Positions 51,205-59,652 of a stretch of 64,000 bases of DNA are shown here, piece after piece. The notes under the pieces are model-generated. The model ran no database searches. It saw only the letters and a program-made list of their open reading frames with translations, and had not been told where the DNA came from. The position numbers and the translations under genes are program-made. Within the stretch, counting starts at the first letter, position 1. Each line of letters opens with the position of its first letter. This DNA is from Olsenella porci (lineage in GTDB: Bacteria; Actinomycetota; Coriobacteriia; Coriobacteriales; Atopobiaceae), in the NCBI RefSeq assembly GCF_009695875.1, contig NZ_VUNC01000008.1:57089-121088 (forward strand). The letters are read 5' to 3'.

Positions 51205-51240
51205 TTGACTTTGCAAAAAGATTGGAAACAATTGAATTGT
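51205..51240 (+). promoter_or_regulatory. Promoter with palindromic operator of the disulfide reductase gene
   Basis: TTGACT (51205-51210) is a good -35. The -10 region 16-17 bp on (around ACAATT) is covered by the perfect palindrome ACAATTGAATTGT (51228-51240), where a bound repressor would block initiation. Confidence 0.5.
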
Positions 51241-51293
51241 GCGCAATACAAATGTCCGGCAGATCGGCACCGGGCGAGGGGAGAGGAGACCCC

Positions 51294-52646
51294 ATGTACG
51301 ATTACGACGTTCTGTTCGTTGGCGCTGGCCACGCGAGCTGGCATGCCGCGCTCATCTTGCTCAAGGCTGGCAAGAGGGTTGCCTTCGTGGAGGAGGGCGT
51401 TGTCGGCGGTACCTGTACCAACTACGGTTGCAACGCGAAGATTCTCCTCGATACCCCGTTTGAGCTCATCGACGGCCTCGAGCGGTATCGCGGCCTGGGC
51501 GTCGACGACGTACCAACCGTTGATTGGGCAAGGCTCATGGCGTACAAAAAGCAGGTCATCTCCCCGCTCAACCAGGTGATGGAGGGCATGTTCTCCAAGT
51601 CGGGCATGGAGGTGTTGCATGGGCACGGCAGGCTCGTAGACGCCCACACAGTGGACGTGGACGGCAAGCGCGTGACCTCCGACTACCTCGTTCTGGGCAC
51701 TGGCGAGCGTCCCATGAGGCAGGACATCCCGGGCAAGGAGCTCGTGCACGACTCTAGGGACTTCCTCGACGTCGAGTCGTTCCCCCGCCGCATCGCCTTT
51801 GTCGGAGGCGGGATCATCTCCATGGAGTTCGCCTCCATTGCTGCCAAGATGGGCTCGCAGGTAAAGGTCATCCAGAGGGGCGACCGGGTGCTCAGAATGT
51901 ATCCGGAGCGGTACGTGGACCGCGTGGTTGCCAAGATGGAGGGCGAGGGGGTCGAGTTCCTGTTCAACCAGAGCGTTGCGTCAGTCCAGCGAGATGGCGA
52001 AGCGTATCTCGTCAACCTGGCAGACGGAGACTCCTTCCAGACCGACTACGTGCTCGAGGCAACCGGTCGCACTCCCAACGTCGAGGGGCTGGGGTTGGAG
52101 GACGTGGGAGTCGAGTTCTCTGCCCGCGGTATCGCGGTGGACGACCACATGCGGACGAGCGTCCCCAACATCTATGCATCGGGCGACTGCGTTTGCAAGC
52201 GAATCCCCAAACTCACGCCCACGGCGACCTTTGAGTCCAACTACATCGCCACTCAGATTCTTGGCCTCAACCCCAACCCCATCAGCTATCCCGCGATTCC
52301 CAACCTGGTGTTCACCCTGCCGCGCATCTCGCAGGTGGGTGTCACGCTCGCACAGGCTGAGGCCGAGCCCGACGAGTATCGCATCGAGGTCGTTGAGTAC
52401 GGCAAGCGCCTCTTGTTCGAGGCGAAGAACGAGGCGGACGCGGAGTTCTCCTTCGTGTTCGACGGGGATGGCTACCTTGTTGGCGCGGCATTCTATGGCC
52501 AGGACGCTGGCGTGTGGGCTGACCTTGCAACGATGATCATCAACCGTCGCACGACCGCCACCGAGCTGGGGAGCATGATCTTCACCTTCCCCACCGAGTC
52601 CCAGGGGCTCCTGAGCCTCCTCATCCCTCTGCTTCCGCAGAAGTAG
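51294..52646 (+). CDS. Class I pyridine nucleotide-disulfide oxidoreductase, atypical C terminus
   Basis: A 450-residue FAD/NAD(P)H flavoprotein of the glutathione reductase/lipoamide dehydrogenase class. The FAD motif VLFVGAGHASW opens the protein, the redox-active pair is Cys41-TNYG-Cys46 (GGTCTNYGC), and the second nucleotide site is IAFVGGGIISMEFA, with the FAD motif ASGDCVCK later. In canonical members the C terminus provides a catalytic His-x4-Glu dyad (HAHPTLSE-like); here that region reads FTFPTESQGLLSL and lacks the His. The substrate may therefore not be a standard disulfide. The start at 51294 has GAGGAGA 5 bases upstream; the longer open frame overlaps the promoter. Single-gene unit with its own terminator. 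Confidence 0.88.
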   Translation: MYDYDVLFVGAGHASWHAALILLKAGKRVAFVEEGVVGGTCTNYGCNAKILLDTPFELIDGLERYRGLGVDDVPTVDWARLMAYKKQVISPLNQVMEGMFSKSGMEVLHGHGRLVDAHTVDVDGKRVTSDYLVLGTGERPMRQDIPGKELVHDSRDFLDVESFPRRIAFVGGGIISMEFASIAAKMGSQVKVIQRGDRVLRMYPERYVDRVVAKMEGEGVEFLFNQSVASVQRDGEAYLVNLADGDSFQTDYVLEATGRTPNVEGLGLEDVGVEFSARGIAVDDHMRTSVPNIYASGDCVCKRIPKLTPTATFESNYIATQILGLNPNPISYPAIPNLVFTLPRISQVGVTLAQAEAEPDEYRIEVVEYGKRLLFEAKNEADAEFSFVFDGDGYLVGAAFYGQDAGVWADLATMIINRRTTATELGSMIFTFPTESQGLLSLLIPLLPQK

Positions 52647-52667
52647 TCGTCTGCAAGGCTATGATTA

Positions 52668-52702
52668 CGCCCCCGAGCACACCTCGTGCCCGGGGGCGTT
52701 TT
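52668..52702 (+). terminator. Rho-independent terminator
   Basis: CGCCCCCGAGCAC (52668-52680) pairs with GTGCCCGGGGGCG (52686-52698) and TTTT follows. It closes the disulfide reductase gene. Confidence 0.88.
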
Positions 52703-52814
52703 CGTCTGTGTCCCGCGTGAGGCGTTTGCCACTATCGGCGCATGCCATCGGTGCGGTAGGGTGTTTTGGTTGGGGCCAAGTGTCCCGTGATCCCAAGCGA
52801 AGAAAGGTCCCCTC

Positions 52815-53666
52815 ATGATCAGGCTCGCTCTCACCGACCTCGACGATACGCTCATCCCCTTTGGTGCGGATGGGGCGAGCCCCAAGGCACTCTCCGCCAT
52901 CCATCGCATGCTGGACGCGGGCTTGGAGTTTGGTCCGGTCACCGGGCGGCTCCCCTCTGCCATGGGCTGGATGCTCGGTGGCGACCCGCGCTGCTGTGCG
53001 ACGGGGGCTTTTGCAAACGGCCAGGTGATTCGCATAGACGGCGAGACGGTCAAGGTCATCTCGATAGCAAGTGACCTGCTCCAGCGCGTGGCGGACGTGC
53101 TCGACGAGGCGGACGTCCCCGCCTGGCTTGCCATCTACGACGAGACGGGGGAGGAGCCGGCTCGCCTCGTCACCTCTCGCCCGCAGAGCGTGGGGGAGAA
53201 CCCCCCAGACACCTGGGGCCGAAGCGTCTGCGGCACGGCGGCGCGCGTAGAGCCTGGTGGACACGTGAAGGCGAACGTGCAGTGCTCGTGCGACCGATAC
53301 CAGATGGTGGAGGTGCGCGACCTGCTCCGCCGCGAGGTGCCCGAGCTCTCGTTCGTGCTCCCCAGCCTCACCGCCCGCGTCATCGACGTGAACGTCGCCG
53401 GATGGGACAAGGGCGATGGCGTGCGGCTGATTGCCCGGGAGCTGGGCATCCCCATCGACCAGGTTGCAGTCTTTGGCGACTCCGAGAACGACCTTGCCAT
53501 GATCGAGTCCGTTCCCAACTCGGTCGCCGTTGCCAACGCCTCCCAGGCGGTGCGCGACGCGGCACGCTGGCACATCGGCCCGGCGGCAGACGACTCGGTT
53601 GCCGACGCGCTGCTCCAGATCGCCGATTCCGCGGCCAGGGGAGAGGACCCCGCCTTCATGCGCTGA
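52815..53666 (+). CDS. HAD superfamily hydrolase, Cof type
   Basis: A 283-residue cytoplasmic phosphatase of HAD subfamily IIB. Motif I is TDLDDTLIP (residues 7-15), motif II lies in the VTGR region (about 42-45), and motif III/IV reads DKGDGVRLIARELGI then VFGDSENDLAMIE. The C2-type cap occupies residues 85-190. Such enzymes dephosphorylate sugar phosphates or flavin nucleotides. The ATG at 52815 has GAAAGG 7 bases upstream. It is separated from the regulator gene by a 416-bp spacer and is probably not part of the PTS operon, although sugar-phosphate control would make sense nearby. Confidence 0.88.
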   Translation: MIRLALTDLDDTLIPFGADGASPKALSAIHRMLDAGLEFGPVTGRLPSAMGWMLGGDPRCCATGAFANGQVIRIDGETVKVISIASDLLQRVADVLDEADVPAWLAIYDETGEEPARLVTSRPQSVGENPPDTWGRSVCGTAARVEPGGHVKANVQCSCDRYQMVEVRDLLRREVPELSFVLPSLTARVIDVNVAGWDKGDGVRLIARELGIPIDQVAVFGDSENDLAMIESVPNSVAVANASQAVRDAARWHIGPAADDSVADALLQIADSAARGEDPAFMR

Positions 53667-54082
53667 CGCCGGTCCCGTCGGCATCGCGTCCCTCACGATT
53701 GGTGACGGCAACGGCAGCTGCCCCTCTCGCCTGGCCACGCCCCTATGCTGTGTCACGCGTGCTCGGGATGCCGTCCTTTGCCCTTGGACCTCTCACAGTC
53801 ATAAGATGCCAGCCGACGACGTCTTGTCTGGACGAGAATTGACCCAATCGTGCCATGGATGCGACAATCCCCGGAGCGTCGCGTCACTCTCCCCATGCCT
53901 CCCGACCTCGCGCTTGTCCCAAAGCGCTTCAACTGCTCGTGAAAGTCTTTCCACTGTTTCAGCCCGTTCCATGGGGCTAGGGTTGAGAACTACCATGAGG
54001 CCAGTCGGCACCTTTTGGTGCCTCCCTTCGCATTGGCCGCATGCTCCTTGTCCGATATCACGCCCGAGGGATGTGTGCCCAA
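53667..54082. other. Spacer before the PTS regulator gene
   Basis: No gene is seen. A hairpin GGCACC-TTTT-GGTGCC (54007-54022) lies 60 bp before the likely GTG start of the regulator; it has no T-run and might affect leader structure. The remainder shows no clear promoter. Confidence 0.45.
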
Positions 54083-56185
54083 GTGAACGAACGGACCGTC
54101 CAGATAGTGCACAGGCTTTCCAGGTCTTCCGATGACTGCTCGCTCGGAAGCCTTGCGGAGGAGTTTGGCGTCTCTGAGAGGACCATTCGCAACGACATCA
54201 AGTCCCTCAACCGGTTCCTTTCCGAGACCTCGCTGGGCGAGATTCGCCTGGGGTCGGGTGGGGTCATCATCCTTCCGGACGACTTCCAACGCACCGAGGG
54301 GCTCCTGCCCGTGCGCGACAACGTCACGTACAAGATGTCGAGTGACGAGCGCAAGTCGCTTGGGGCGGCAATCCTGGTCGGTGCCACCTCGTACGTTACC
54401 CTGGCGGACATCGCCGAGCGCTTCTCGGTGAGCCGTGCCTCAATCCTCAACGACCTCGATGGCATGAAGCAGATCGTGCGAGACGCCGGGCTTGAGGTGG
54501 AGTCCAAGCCCAGCCGAGGCCTCAGGGTCTCTGGAACAGAGGGTCTCAGGCGTACCTTCCTGGTCAACTTCCTCGACGACAAGACGCCCATCGTGGAGCA
54601 ATGGCTGCACTTTCCCGAGAACTCGTCCATCCGCGACGACGCGATAGTGGTGAAGAAGATCCTCAACGAGCAGTGTCATGCCTTTGGGCTCTTCATGCAG
54701 GACTCCACGTTTCGGAAGGCGACCAACGCCCTGTGCATCAGCGTGATGAGGAGCAGACAGGGAAAGCGCCTTGAGGAGGGAGAGACGCGCGGCGACACCC
54801 ACGACGGTCGCAGCGCCGGGGACTTCGAGAGAAACGTCATCGCCTACGTGTCGCAATACTGTGGCGTGGAGCTGGGCGAGGGAGAGGTGACGTTCTTCTC
54901 CAACCTCCTGAGGTCACTCCGCTTCCATGGGGACCAGCAGTTCAACCTCGACGACCTCCAGGTACAGAAGATAACGAGGATCTTCATCCGCTGCATCTCG
55001 GAGGAGATCTCTGTCGACCTCAACGGCGACTATGACCTGTTTGAGTACCTCTCCAATCACCTCGAGTCCATGTTCACCACCGAGCCCTCGCACTTTCCCG
55101 AGAACCCGGTGCTGCAGGAGGTCGTGGAGGACCAGCCCATCGTCCTCGCCGCGGTGAGGAAGAACCTGGACATCCTGGAGGAGTTTGCAGGCCGAGAGAT
55201 CACGCCCATCGAGACCATGTACGTGGCCCTCCACATCTGCGCCGCCCTCGAGCGGAGGAAGAACAGGGGCGTCCGGCCCCGCGTCGTCGTGGTGTGCGAC
55301 GGGGGAGTGGGAACGTCGCAGCTCCTCGCCGAGGAGTTGCGCGGGCGCTTTGACATCAGGATCGTCAAGGTGATGCCGGTTCACGACGTTCCCTACATCG
55401 ACACGTACAGGACCGACCTGGTCATATCCACGGTGCCCCTCGAGAACTGCCCCGTGGAGTCGGTTGTCATCAGGCTCCCCATGAACGACCGGGAGTATCG
55501 GCGGATTCACGAGAAGCTCGGTAGCATCGTCTCGTCGTCCGACCGCGTCTTGGACGACAGTCCCGAGAACTTCACGGCGCAAGGCCTGCTGGAGAGGATC
55601 GAGCCCATCGTCCGTCGCAAGGCACCCGGGGACGAGCAGCTCCTCAAGGAGCTGAGACTCGAGGTCCGTCGCTACTTCCGCGAGGCGCAGCAGCTGGAGG
55701 ACCAGATCATCGCTCCCTACCTGCACCAGCTCCTCCCGCCCAGCCACGTGAGGCTCGACGTCGAAGCCGGTGACTGGCGAGACGCCATACGCGAGTCTGC
55801 CCGCCCGCTCCTCGAGATGGGCTATGTGGAGGAGCGCTACGTGGAGGCAATGGTGGAGGACGTCGAGAAGTACGGACCCTACATGGCGCTGTCCCCTGGC
55901 GTCGCGATTCCGCACAGCTCGCCCGAGAACGGGACGATCAAGATGGGGATGAGCATGGTTCGCCTTGCCAGGCCCGTTGACTTTGGAAGCGAGGAGAACG
56001 ACCCCATCGAGTTCGTGTTCACGCTGAGCGCCGTCGACCGAAAAACGCACCTTCGTGCCTTCGCCGACCTGATCGACATGGTGTCGAAGCCGGGGATCCC
56101 CTTCCTCAGCGAGCTCCGTGCGGCGAGGACCCCCGAGGAGGCGTCGCGAATCATAGAGACCTGCGAGTTCCAACTCATCAGCTAG
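54083..56185 (+). CDS. PRD-type transcriptional activator with EIIB and EIIA domains (MtlR/LicR-like)
   Basis: About 700 residues. Two N-terminal helix-turn-helix domains (LGSLAEEFGVSERTIRNDI and LADIAERFSVSRASILNDL) are followed by two PTS regulation domains (about 165-400), an EIIB-like domain with a Cys in VVVCDGGVGTSQLL (about 405) and an EIIA-like domain with His in GVAIPHSSPENG (about 607). PRD2 has a likely phospho-His in YVALHICAALERR; the matching spot in PRD1 reads ALCISVMRSR and lacks it. Such proteins activate sugar operons when PTS phosphorylation shows substrate and low preferred sugar. Start: GTG 54083, with GAGGG 12 bases upstream, is preferred over ATG 54041 or 54071. It ends at a terminator just before the PTS operon it presumably controls. 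Confidence 0.88.
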   Translation: MNERTVQIVHRLSRSSDDCSLGSLAEEFGVSERTIRNDIKSLNRFLSETSLGEIRLGSGGVIILPDDFQRTEGLLPVRDNVTYKMSSDERKSLGAAILVGATSYVTLADIAERFSVSRASILNDLDGMKQIVRDAGLEVESKPSRGLRVSGTEGLRRTFLVNFLDDKTPIVEQWLHFPENSSIRDDAIVVKKILNEQCHAFGLFMQDSTFRKATNALCISVMRSRQGKRLEEGETRGDTHDGRSAGDFERNVIAYVSQYCGVELGEGEVTFFSNLLRSLRFHGDQQFNLDDLQVQKITRIFIRCISEEISVDLNGDYDLFEYLSNHLESMFTTEPSHFPENPVLQEVVEDQPIVLAAVRKNLDILEEFAGREITPIETMYVALHICAALERRKNRGVRPRVVVVCDGGVGTSQLLAEELRGRFDIRIVKVMPVHDVPYIDTYRTDLVISTVPLENCPVESVVIRLPMNDREYRRIHEKLGSIVSSSDRVLDDSPENFTAQGLLERIEPIVRRKAPGDEQLLKELRLEVRRYFREAQQLEDQIIAPYLHQLLPPSHVRLDVEAGDWRDAIRESARPLLEMGYVEERYVEAMVEDVEKYGPYMALSPGVAIPHSSPENGTIKMGMSMVRLARPVDFGSEENDPIEFVFTLSAVDRKTHLRAFADLIDMVSKPGIPFLSELRAARTPEEASRIIETCEFQLIS

Positions 56186-56212
56186 AAAAAGTTTCATAAT
56201 ACATATGAATGA

Positions 56213-56241
56213 CCGCATGCATCGGCGTGCGGCCATTTTTT
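56213..56241 (+). terminator. Rho-independent terminator after the regulator gene
   Basis: CCGCATGC (56213-56220) pairs with GCGTGCGG (56225-56232; one wobble), loop ATCG, then CCA and TTTTTT (56236-56241). It separates the regulator transcript from the PTS operon. Confidence 0.85.
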
Positions 56242-56325
56242 ATCGGTCAGTGGAAAGACTTACGTTTGTATCTGTAATTAGGTCAGTTACCTGCTTAAAC
56301 AAGTTAGAAGAAAATACTTCAAACA

Positions 56326-56411
56326 TAGTGAAAGAAACTAAACAGATTACAAGTCTGCACGGTTTAGTGAAGCACCTTTCACTAGTGTGCAGAGTTTGTG
56401 CCCCATAGAAT
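56326..56411 (+). promoter_or_regulatory. AT-rich control region of the PTS operon with nested palindromes
   Basis: Within an unusually AT-rich 160-bp stretch lies an extended inverted repeat: TCTGCAC (56354-56360), TAGTGAA (56365-56371), TTCACTA (56378-56384), GTGCAGA (56387-56393). A further TAGTGAAA half-site is at 56326-56333. A -10-like TAGAAT is at 56406-56411 and the matching -35 position (56383-56388) is poor and covered by the palindrome, as expected for an activator-dependent promoter. The likely binder is the PRD regulator encoded upstream. Confidence 0.6.
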
Positions 56412-56471
56412 CTACATCGACATGAGGGATTGGGCCGCCTGACGGCCCCAGGAGCCTCGGGAGGAGGATAG

Positions 56472-56945
56472 ATGCTAGGAAAAGAAATCATCATGCGCGA
56501 GCTCGCAGAGATCGACCTCGACGTCGATAACTACGAGCAGGTGTTTGACGTGATGGGGGCGCGCTTCCTCGAGAAGGGGTACGTGAACGACCAGTACCTC
56601 CCCACCATCAAGCAGCGTGAGGCGGAGTACCCCACGGCGCTTCCCGTGGACCCGTATCCCATCGCCATCCCGCACACCATGGCAACCGCCATCATCAAGC
56701 CCTTTATCGCACCGGTGCGGCTGCTGCACACGGTCCCCTGGGGGGACATGTCAGACCCGGACAACAAGTTCGACGTCAAGCTGGTCTGCATGCTTGGCTT
56801 CAAGGACCCGGGAGAGCACATCGAACTACTTCAGATTCTCATGCACAACTTCCAGAAGCCGGAGTGGGTCAACCCGCTGTTTGAGGCAAAGACCGTCGAC
56901 GAGTTCTACGACGCCTTCGTGAAGATGGAATGGACCCACGACTAG
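56472..56945 (+). CDS. PTS EIIA component (galactitol/fructose type)
   Basis: A 157-residue cytoplasmic PTS IIA protein. The phospho-acceptor is His68 in PIAIPHTMAT, the expected motif of the mannitol/fructose/galactitol-type IIA fold. It receives phosphate from HPr and passes it to the IIB protein encoded next. The start at 56472 has GGGAGGAGG 5-8 bases upstream. It is the first gene of an operon whose IIC is of the galactitol family; the sugar is not established. The mid-part VPWGDMSDPDNKFDVKLVCMLGF is typical of stand-alone GatA-like proteins. Confidence 0.88.
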   Translation: MLGKEIIMRELAEIDLDVDNYEQVFDVMGARFLEKGYVNDQYLPTIKQREAEYPTALPVDPYPIAIPHTMATAIIKPFIAPVRLLHTVPWGDMSDPDNKFDVKLVCMLGFKDPGEHIELLQILMHNFQKPEWVNPLFEAKTVDEFYDAFVKMEWTHD

Positions 56946-56958
56946 CGGGCCACAAAGG

Positions 56959-56979
56959 TGCGGCCGTCGGTCGGCCGCA
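56959..56979 (+). other. Intercistronic hairpin between IIA and IIB genes
   Basis: TGCGGCCG (56959-56966) and CGGCCGCA (56972-56979) form a perfect 8-bp stem with a 5-nt loop, 20 bp before the IIB start. No T-run; probably an mRNA processing or stability element. Confidence 0.45.
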
Positions 56980-56998
56980 GGGGAGCAAGGAGGACATC

Positions 56999-57289
56999 AT
57001 GCCAGTGAAGGTAATCGTCGCCTGTGGAAGCGGGGTCGCCACGTCCCAGACCGTGGCATCCAAGGTCAACCGCATGCTCGACAAGGACAAGATCGACGCT
57101 CACGTCGAGGCAGTGGACCTCAAGAGCGTCGACCGCTACCTCAAGGACGCGGCGGCCTACATCACCATCGTGCGCGACAAGAAGGAGTACGACCTGCCCG
57201 TCATCGACGGAATCGCGTTCCTCACGGGCGTCGGCCAGAAGCAGCAGTACGAGAAGCTGCTCAAGGCAATCAAGGAGTACAAGGGCTAG
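56999..57289 (+). CDS. PTS EIIB component (galactitol type)
   Basis: A 96-residue cytoplasmic protein. The phosphocysteine loop is CGSGVATSQT with Cys9, the pattern of GatB-type IIB domains. It takes phosphate from the IIA His and donates it to the sugar as it passes through IIC. The start at 56999 has AAGGAGG 5 bases upstream. Its position between IIA and IIC, each with its own ribosome site, is the standard order. Confidence 0.9.
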   Translation: MPVKVIVACGSGVATSQTVASKVNRMLDKDKIDAHVEAVDLKSVDRYLKDAAAYITIVRDKKEYDLPVIDGIAFLTGVGQKQQYEKLLKAIKEYKG

Positions 57290-57365
57290 CCACAGGCGCT
57301 TGACCCCGGCACTTTGCCGGGATGCGAATGGAAGAAGTTCTCCCAAACAAGGAAGGTGAGAGTGT

Positions 57366-58760
57366 ATGGACTTTGCTGCAGCGAGTCAGTGGATCAACGG
57401 ATTCCTCAGCTCGGTGGGAGCGGCAGTCTTCGTGCCCATCATCATGATCATCATGGGCCTCATCGTGAGGATGAAGCCCAAGGATGCCATCTCCGCCGGC
57501 ATCCTGCTCGGCGTCGCGTTTACCGGCATGTCGATGCTCATCAGCTATATGGGCAACATCATCCAGCCCGTGGGCGAGGCAATGCTCAAGAACCTCGGCA
57601 TCGACCTGCCGATCCTGGACGGTGGCTGGACCACCATGGCGGCAATCGCCTGGTCGTGGCCCTACGCGATCCTCATGTTCCCTCTCATGATCATCGTTAA
57701 CATCATCATGCTCGTTGGGAACAAGACCGATACCTTCAACGCCGACCTCTGGAACGTCTGGGGCAAGATCTTCACCGCCGTGGGCGTCGTCGGCCTCACC
57801 GGCAACGTCCTTCTCGCCTTCGTGATCGCCGCCATCCAGATCGTCTTCGAGCTCAAGACCGCCGACCTCTTCAAGGACGAGATCTACGAGCTCACCGGCA
57901 TCCCCGGCGTCACCTGCACGCACAAGATGGTGTTCCTAAGCGCAATTTACTACCCCATCGATAAGCTCCTCCGCAAGATTCCTGCCCTCAACCACAAGGC
58001 AGACGCCGAGGCCCTGCACGACAAGATCGGCATCTTCGCCGAGAACCACGTTCTGGGCTTCATCCTGGGCTGCCTCTTTGGCCTGCTCGGCGGGTATGAC
58101 CCCGGCGCTCTCCTCACGCTTGGCATCCAGTGCGCAATGTGCCTGACCCTCTTCCCGGTCATCTCCAAGTACTTCATGGAGGCCCTCTCGCCCATCTCCG
58201 AGGCCGTCTCCGACTACATGCACGGCAAGTTCGAGGGTCGTACCCTGGTCGTCGGCCTGGACTGGCCCTTCCTCGGAGGCTCCAACGAGATCTGGATCAC
58301 GATCATCCTCAGTATCCCTCTTACCGTTCTCTATGCGTTCATCCTGCCTGACAACAAGATCCTGCCCTTTGCCGGCATCGTGAACATCGCCCTTGTCGTC
58401 CCCGCCTACCTGGTCACCAAGGGCAACCTGCCCCGCATGATCATCCTGAGCGTCATCGGCATCCCCATCTTCCTGCTCGTGGGAACCGCCTTCGCGCCGT
58501 TCGTCTCTCAGCTCGCCCTCTCCACGGGCGCCGTCGCCAAGGACGCCCTGGGTGCCTCCGGCCTCATCTCCAACTCCTCCATCGACGGCCCCTGGTTCAC
58601 CTACGCCTTCTCGCAGTTCCTCGACTGCATGAACGGCAACTTCATCCCGCTCGGAATGCTCATCGTCTGGCTCGCCGGCTACTTCTACATGTATCGCGAC
58701 ATGAAGAAGGTCGCCGCCAAGAAGGCGGAGTCGGAGGCCACCGAGCCTGCCGCCGAGTAG
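57366..58760 (+). CDS. PTS EIIC component, galactitol (Gat) family
   Basis: A 464-residue membrane channel of the PTS galactitol family. It has about 11 hydrophobic segments and family features such as MGLIVRMKPKDAISAGILLGVAFTG near the N terminus and YDPGALLTLGIQ in the middle. It transports and, with IIB, phosphorylates a polyol or ketose. The C-terminal 20 residues are a charged cytoplasmic tail. The start at 57366 has GGAAGG 9 bases upstream. The class II aldolase and DAK-family kinases downstream indicate a substrate whose phosphate is cleaved by aldolase, not necessarily galactitol. Confidence 0.9.
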   Translation: MDFAAASQWINGFLSSVGAAVFVPIIMIIMGLIVRMKPKDAISAGILLGVAFTGMSMLISYMGNIIQPVGEAMLKNLGIDLPILDGGWTTMAAIAWSWPYAILMFPLMIIVNIIMLVGNKTDTFNADLWNVWGKIFTAVGVVGLTGNVLLAFVIAAIQIVFELKTADLFKDEIYELTGIPGVTCTHKMVFLSAIYYPIDKLLRKIPALNHKADAEALHDKIGIFAENHVLGFILGCLFGLLGGYDPGALLTLGIQCAMCLTLFPVISKYFMEALSPISEAVSDYMHGKFEGRTLVVGLDWPFLGGSNEIWITIILSIPLTVLYAFILPDNKILPFAGIVNIALVVPAYLVTKGNLPRMIILSVIGIPIFLLVGTAFAPFVSQLALSTGAVAKDALGASGLISNSSIDGPWFTYAFSQFLDCMNGNFIPLGMLIVWLAGYFYMYRDMKKVAAKKAESEATEPAAE

Positions 58761-58819
58761 AAGGCAACTGCACGTCTCCAACTACCGTCCCATCCCAACG
58801 GCACACGGTACTAACAGCT

Positions 58820-58858
58820 GAATGGCCGGTGGGCACCAACGAAGTCCGCCGGCCATTC
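58820..58858 (+). other. Intercistronic hairpin before the aldolase gene
   Basis: GAATGGCCGG (58820-58829) pairs perfectly with CCGGCCATTC (58849-58858), a 10-bp stem with a 19-nt loop. It ends 20 bp before the aldolase ATG. There is no T-run, so it may adjust mRNA stability between transport and catabolic genes, or act as a partial terminator. Confidence 0.5.
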
Positions 58859-58878
58859 TCAGAGAAAGGACAAGCTAC

Positions 58879-59547
58879 ATGCTTGAGGATCTTAAGCTTC
58901 AGGTCATGAACGTCGCCAAGCAGGCCCAGCGCGAGGGCATGTGCAAGCACAAGTCGGGCAACTTCTCCGCCCGCGACGAGGAGACGGGCCTCGTAGTCAT
59001 CACTCCCACGAGCGTCGACCGCGAGGACCTGGTCGTCCCCGACATGGTGGTCATGGACCTCGACGCCAACGTGGTCGAGAACCAGACCGGTCTGCGCCCC
59101 ACCTCCGAGTCGCTCATGCACCTCAAGATCTACCAGACCCGTCCCGACGTGAAGGCCATCGCCCACACGCACTCGCAGTTCGCGACCACCTTCGCCATCC
59201 TCGAGAAGCCCATCCCCGCGGTGGTGTACGAGCTGGCAAACCTCAACTGCTCCAAGGCACGCATCCCCGTCGCCCCCTACGGGCGTCCGGGCACTCCCGC
59301 GCTCGCCGACTCCGTGGTCGACCCCGTCAAGGAGGCCGACGTCTTCCTGCTCCAGGGCCACGGGTCTGTCGCAGTGGACGAGTCCAACATCGACGAGGCC
59401 TACCTCAAGGTCTGCTACATCGAGGAGCTCGCCGAGCTGTACTACCACGCCCTCACCGCCAACGGCGGCAAGGAGCCCAAGTCCTTCCCGCCCGAGGAGC
59501 TGCAGAGCTGGGAGTACCCCAAGGAGATCAAGTTTCCCAACAAGTAG
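58879..59547 (+). CDS. Class II aldolase/adducin family (L-fuculose-phosphate aldolase-like)
   Basis: A 222-residue zinc aldolase. The catalytic Glu77 (RPTSESLMH) and zinc ligands His96, His98 (AHTHSQFA) and His161 (QGHGSVAV) match FucA/RhaD/AraD enzymes. FucA-type members cleave ketose-1-phosphates into dihydroxyacetone phosphate and an aldehyde; AraD-type members epimerise ribulose-5-phosphate. The short length and the operon context favour an aldolase. The start at 58879 has AAAGGA 8 bases upstream. It probably acts on the sugar phosphate made by the PTS encoded just before it. Confidence 0.88.
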   Translation: MLEDLKLQVMNVAKQAQREGMCKHKSGNFSARDEETGLVVITPTSVDREDLVVPDMVVMDLDANVVENQTGLRPTSESLMHLKIYQTRPDVKAIAHTHSQFATTFAILEKPIPAVVYELANLNCSKARIPVAPYGRPGTPALADSVVDPVKEADVFLLQGHGSVAVDESNIDEAYLKVCYIEELAELYYHALTANGGKEPKSFPPEELQSWEYPKEIKFPNK

Positions 59548-59652
59548 CCATTCGGTTTGGTGAGACGTCCTTCCCCAGCCGCCCGTCCACGCCTCTTGTG
59601 CGGGGCGGGCGGTTCCTTGAGGGGGGCGCAAAGGTCGTGGGAGGTCGCGAGC

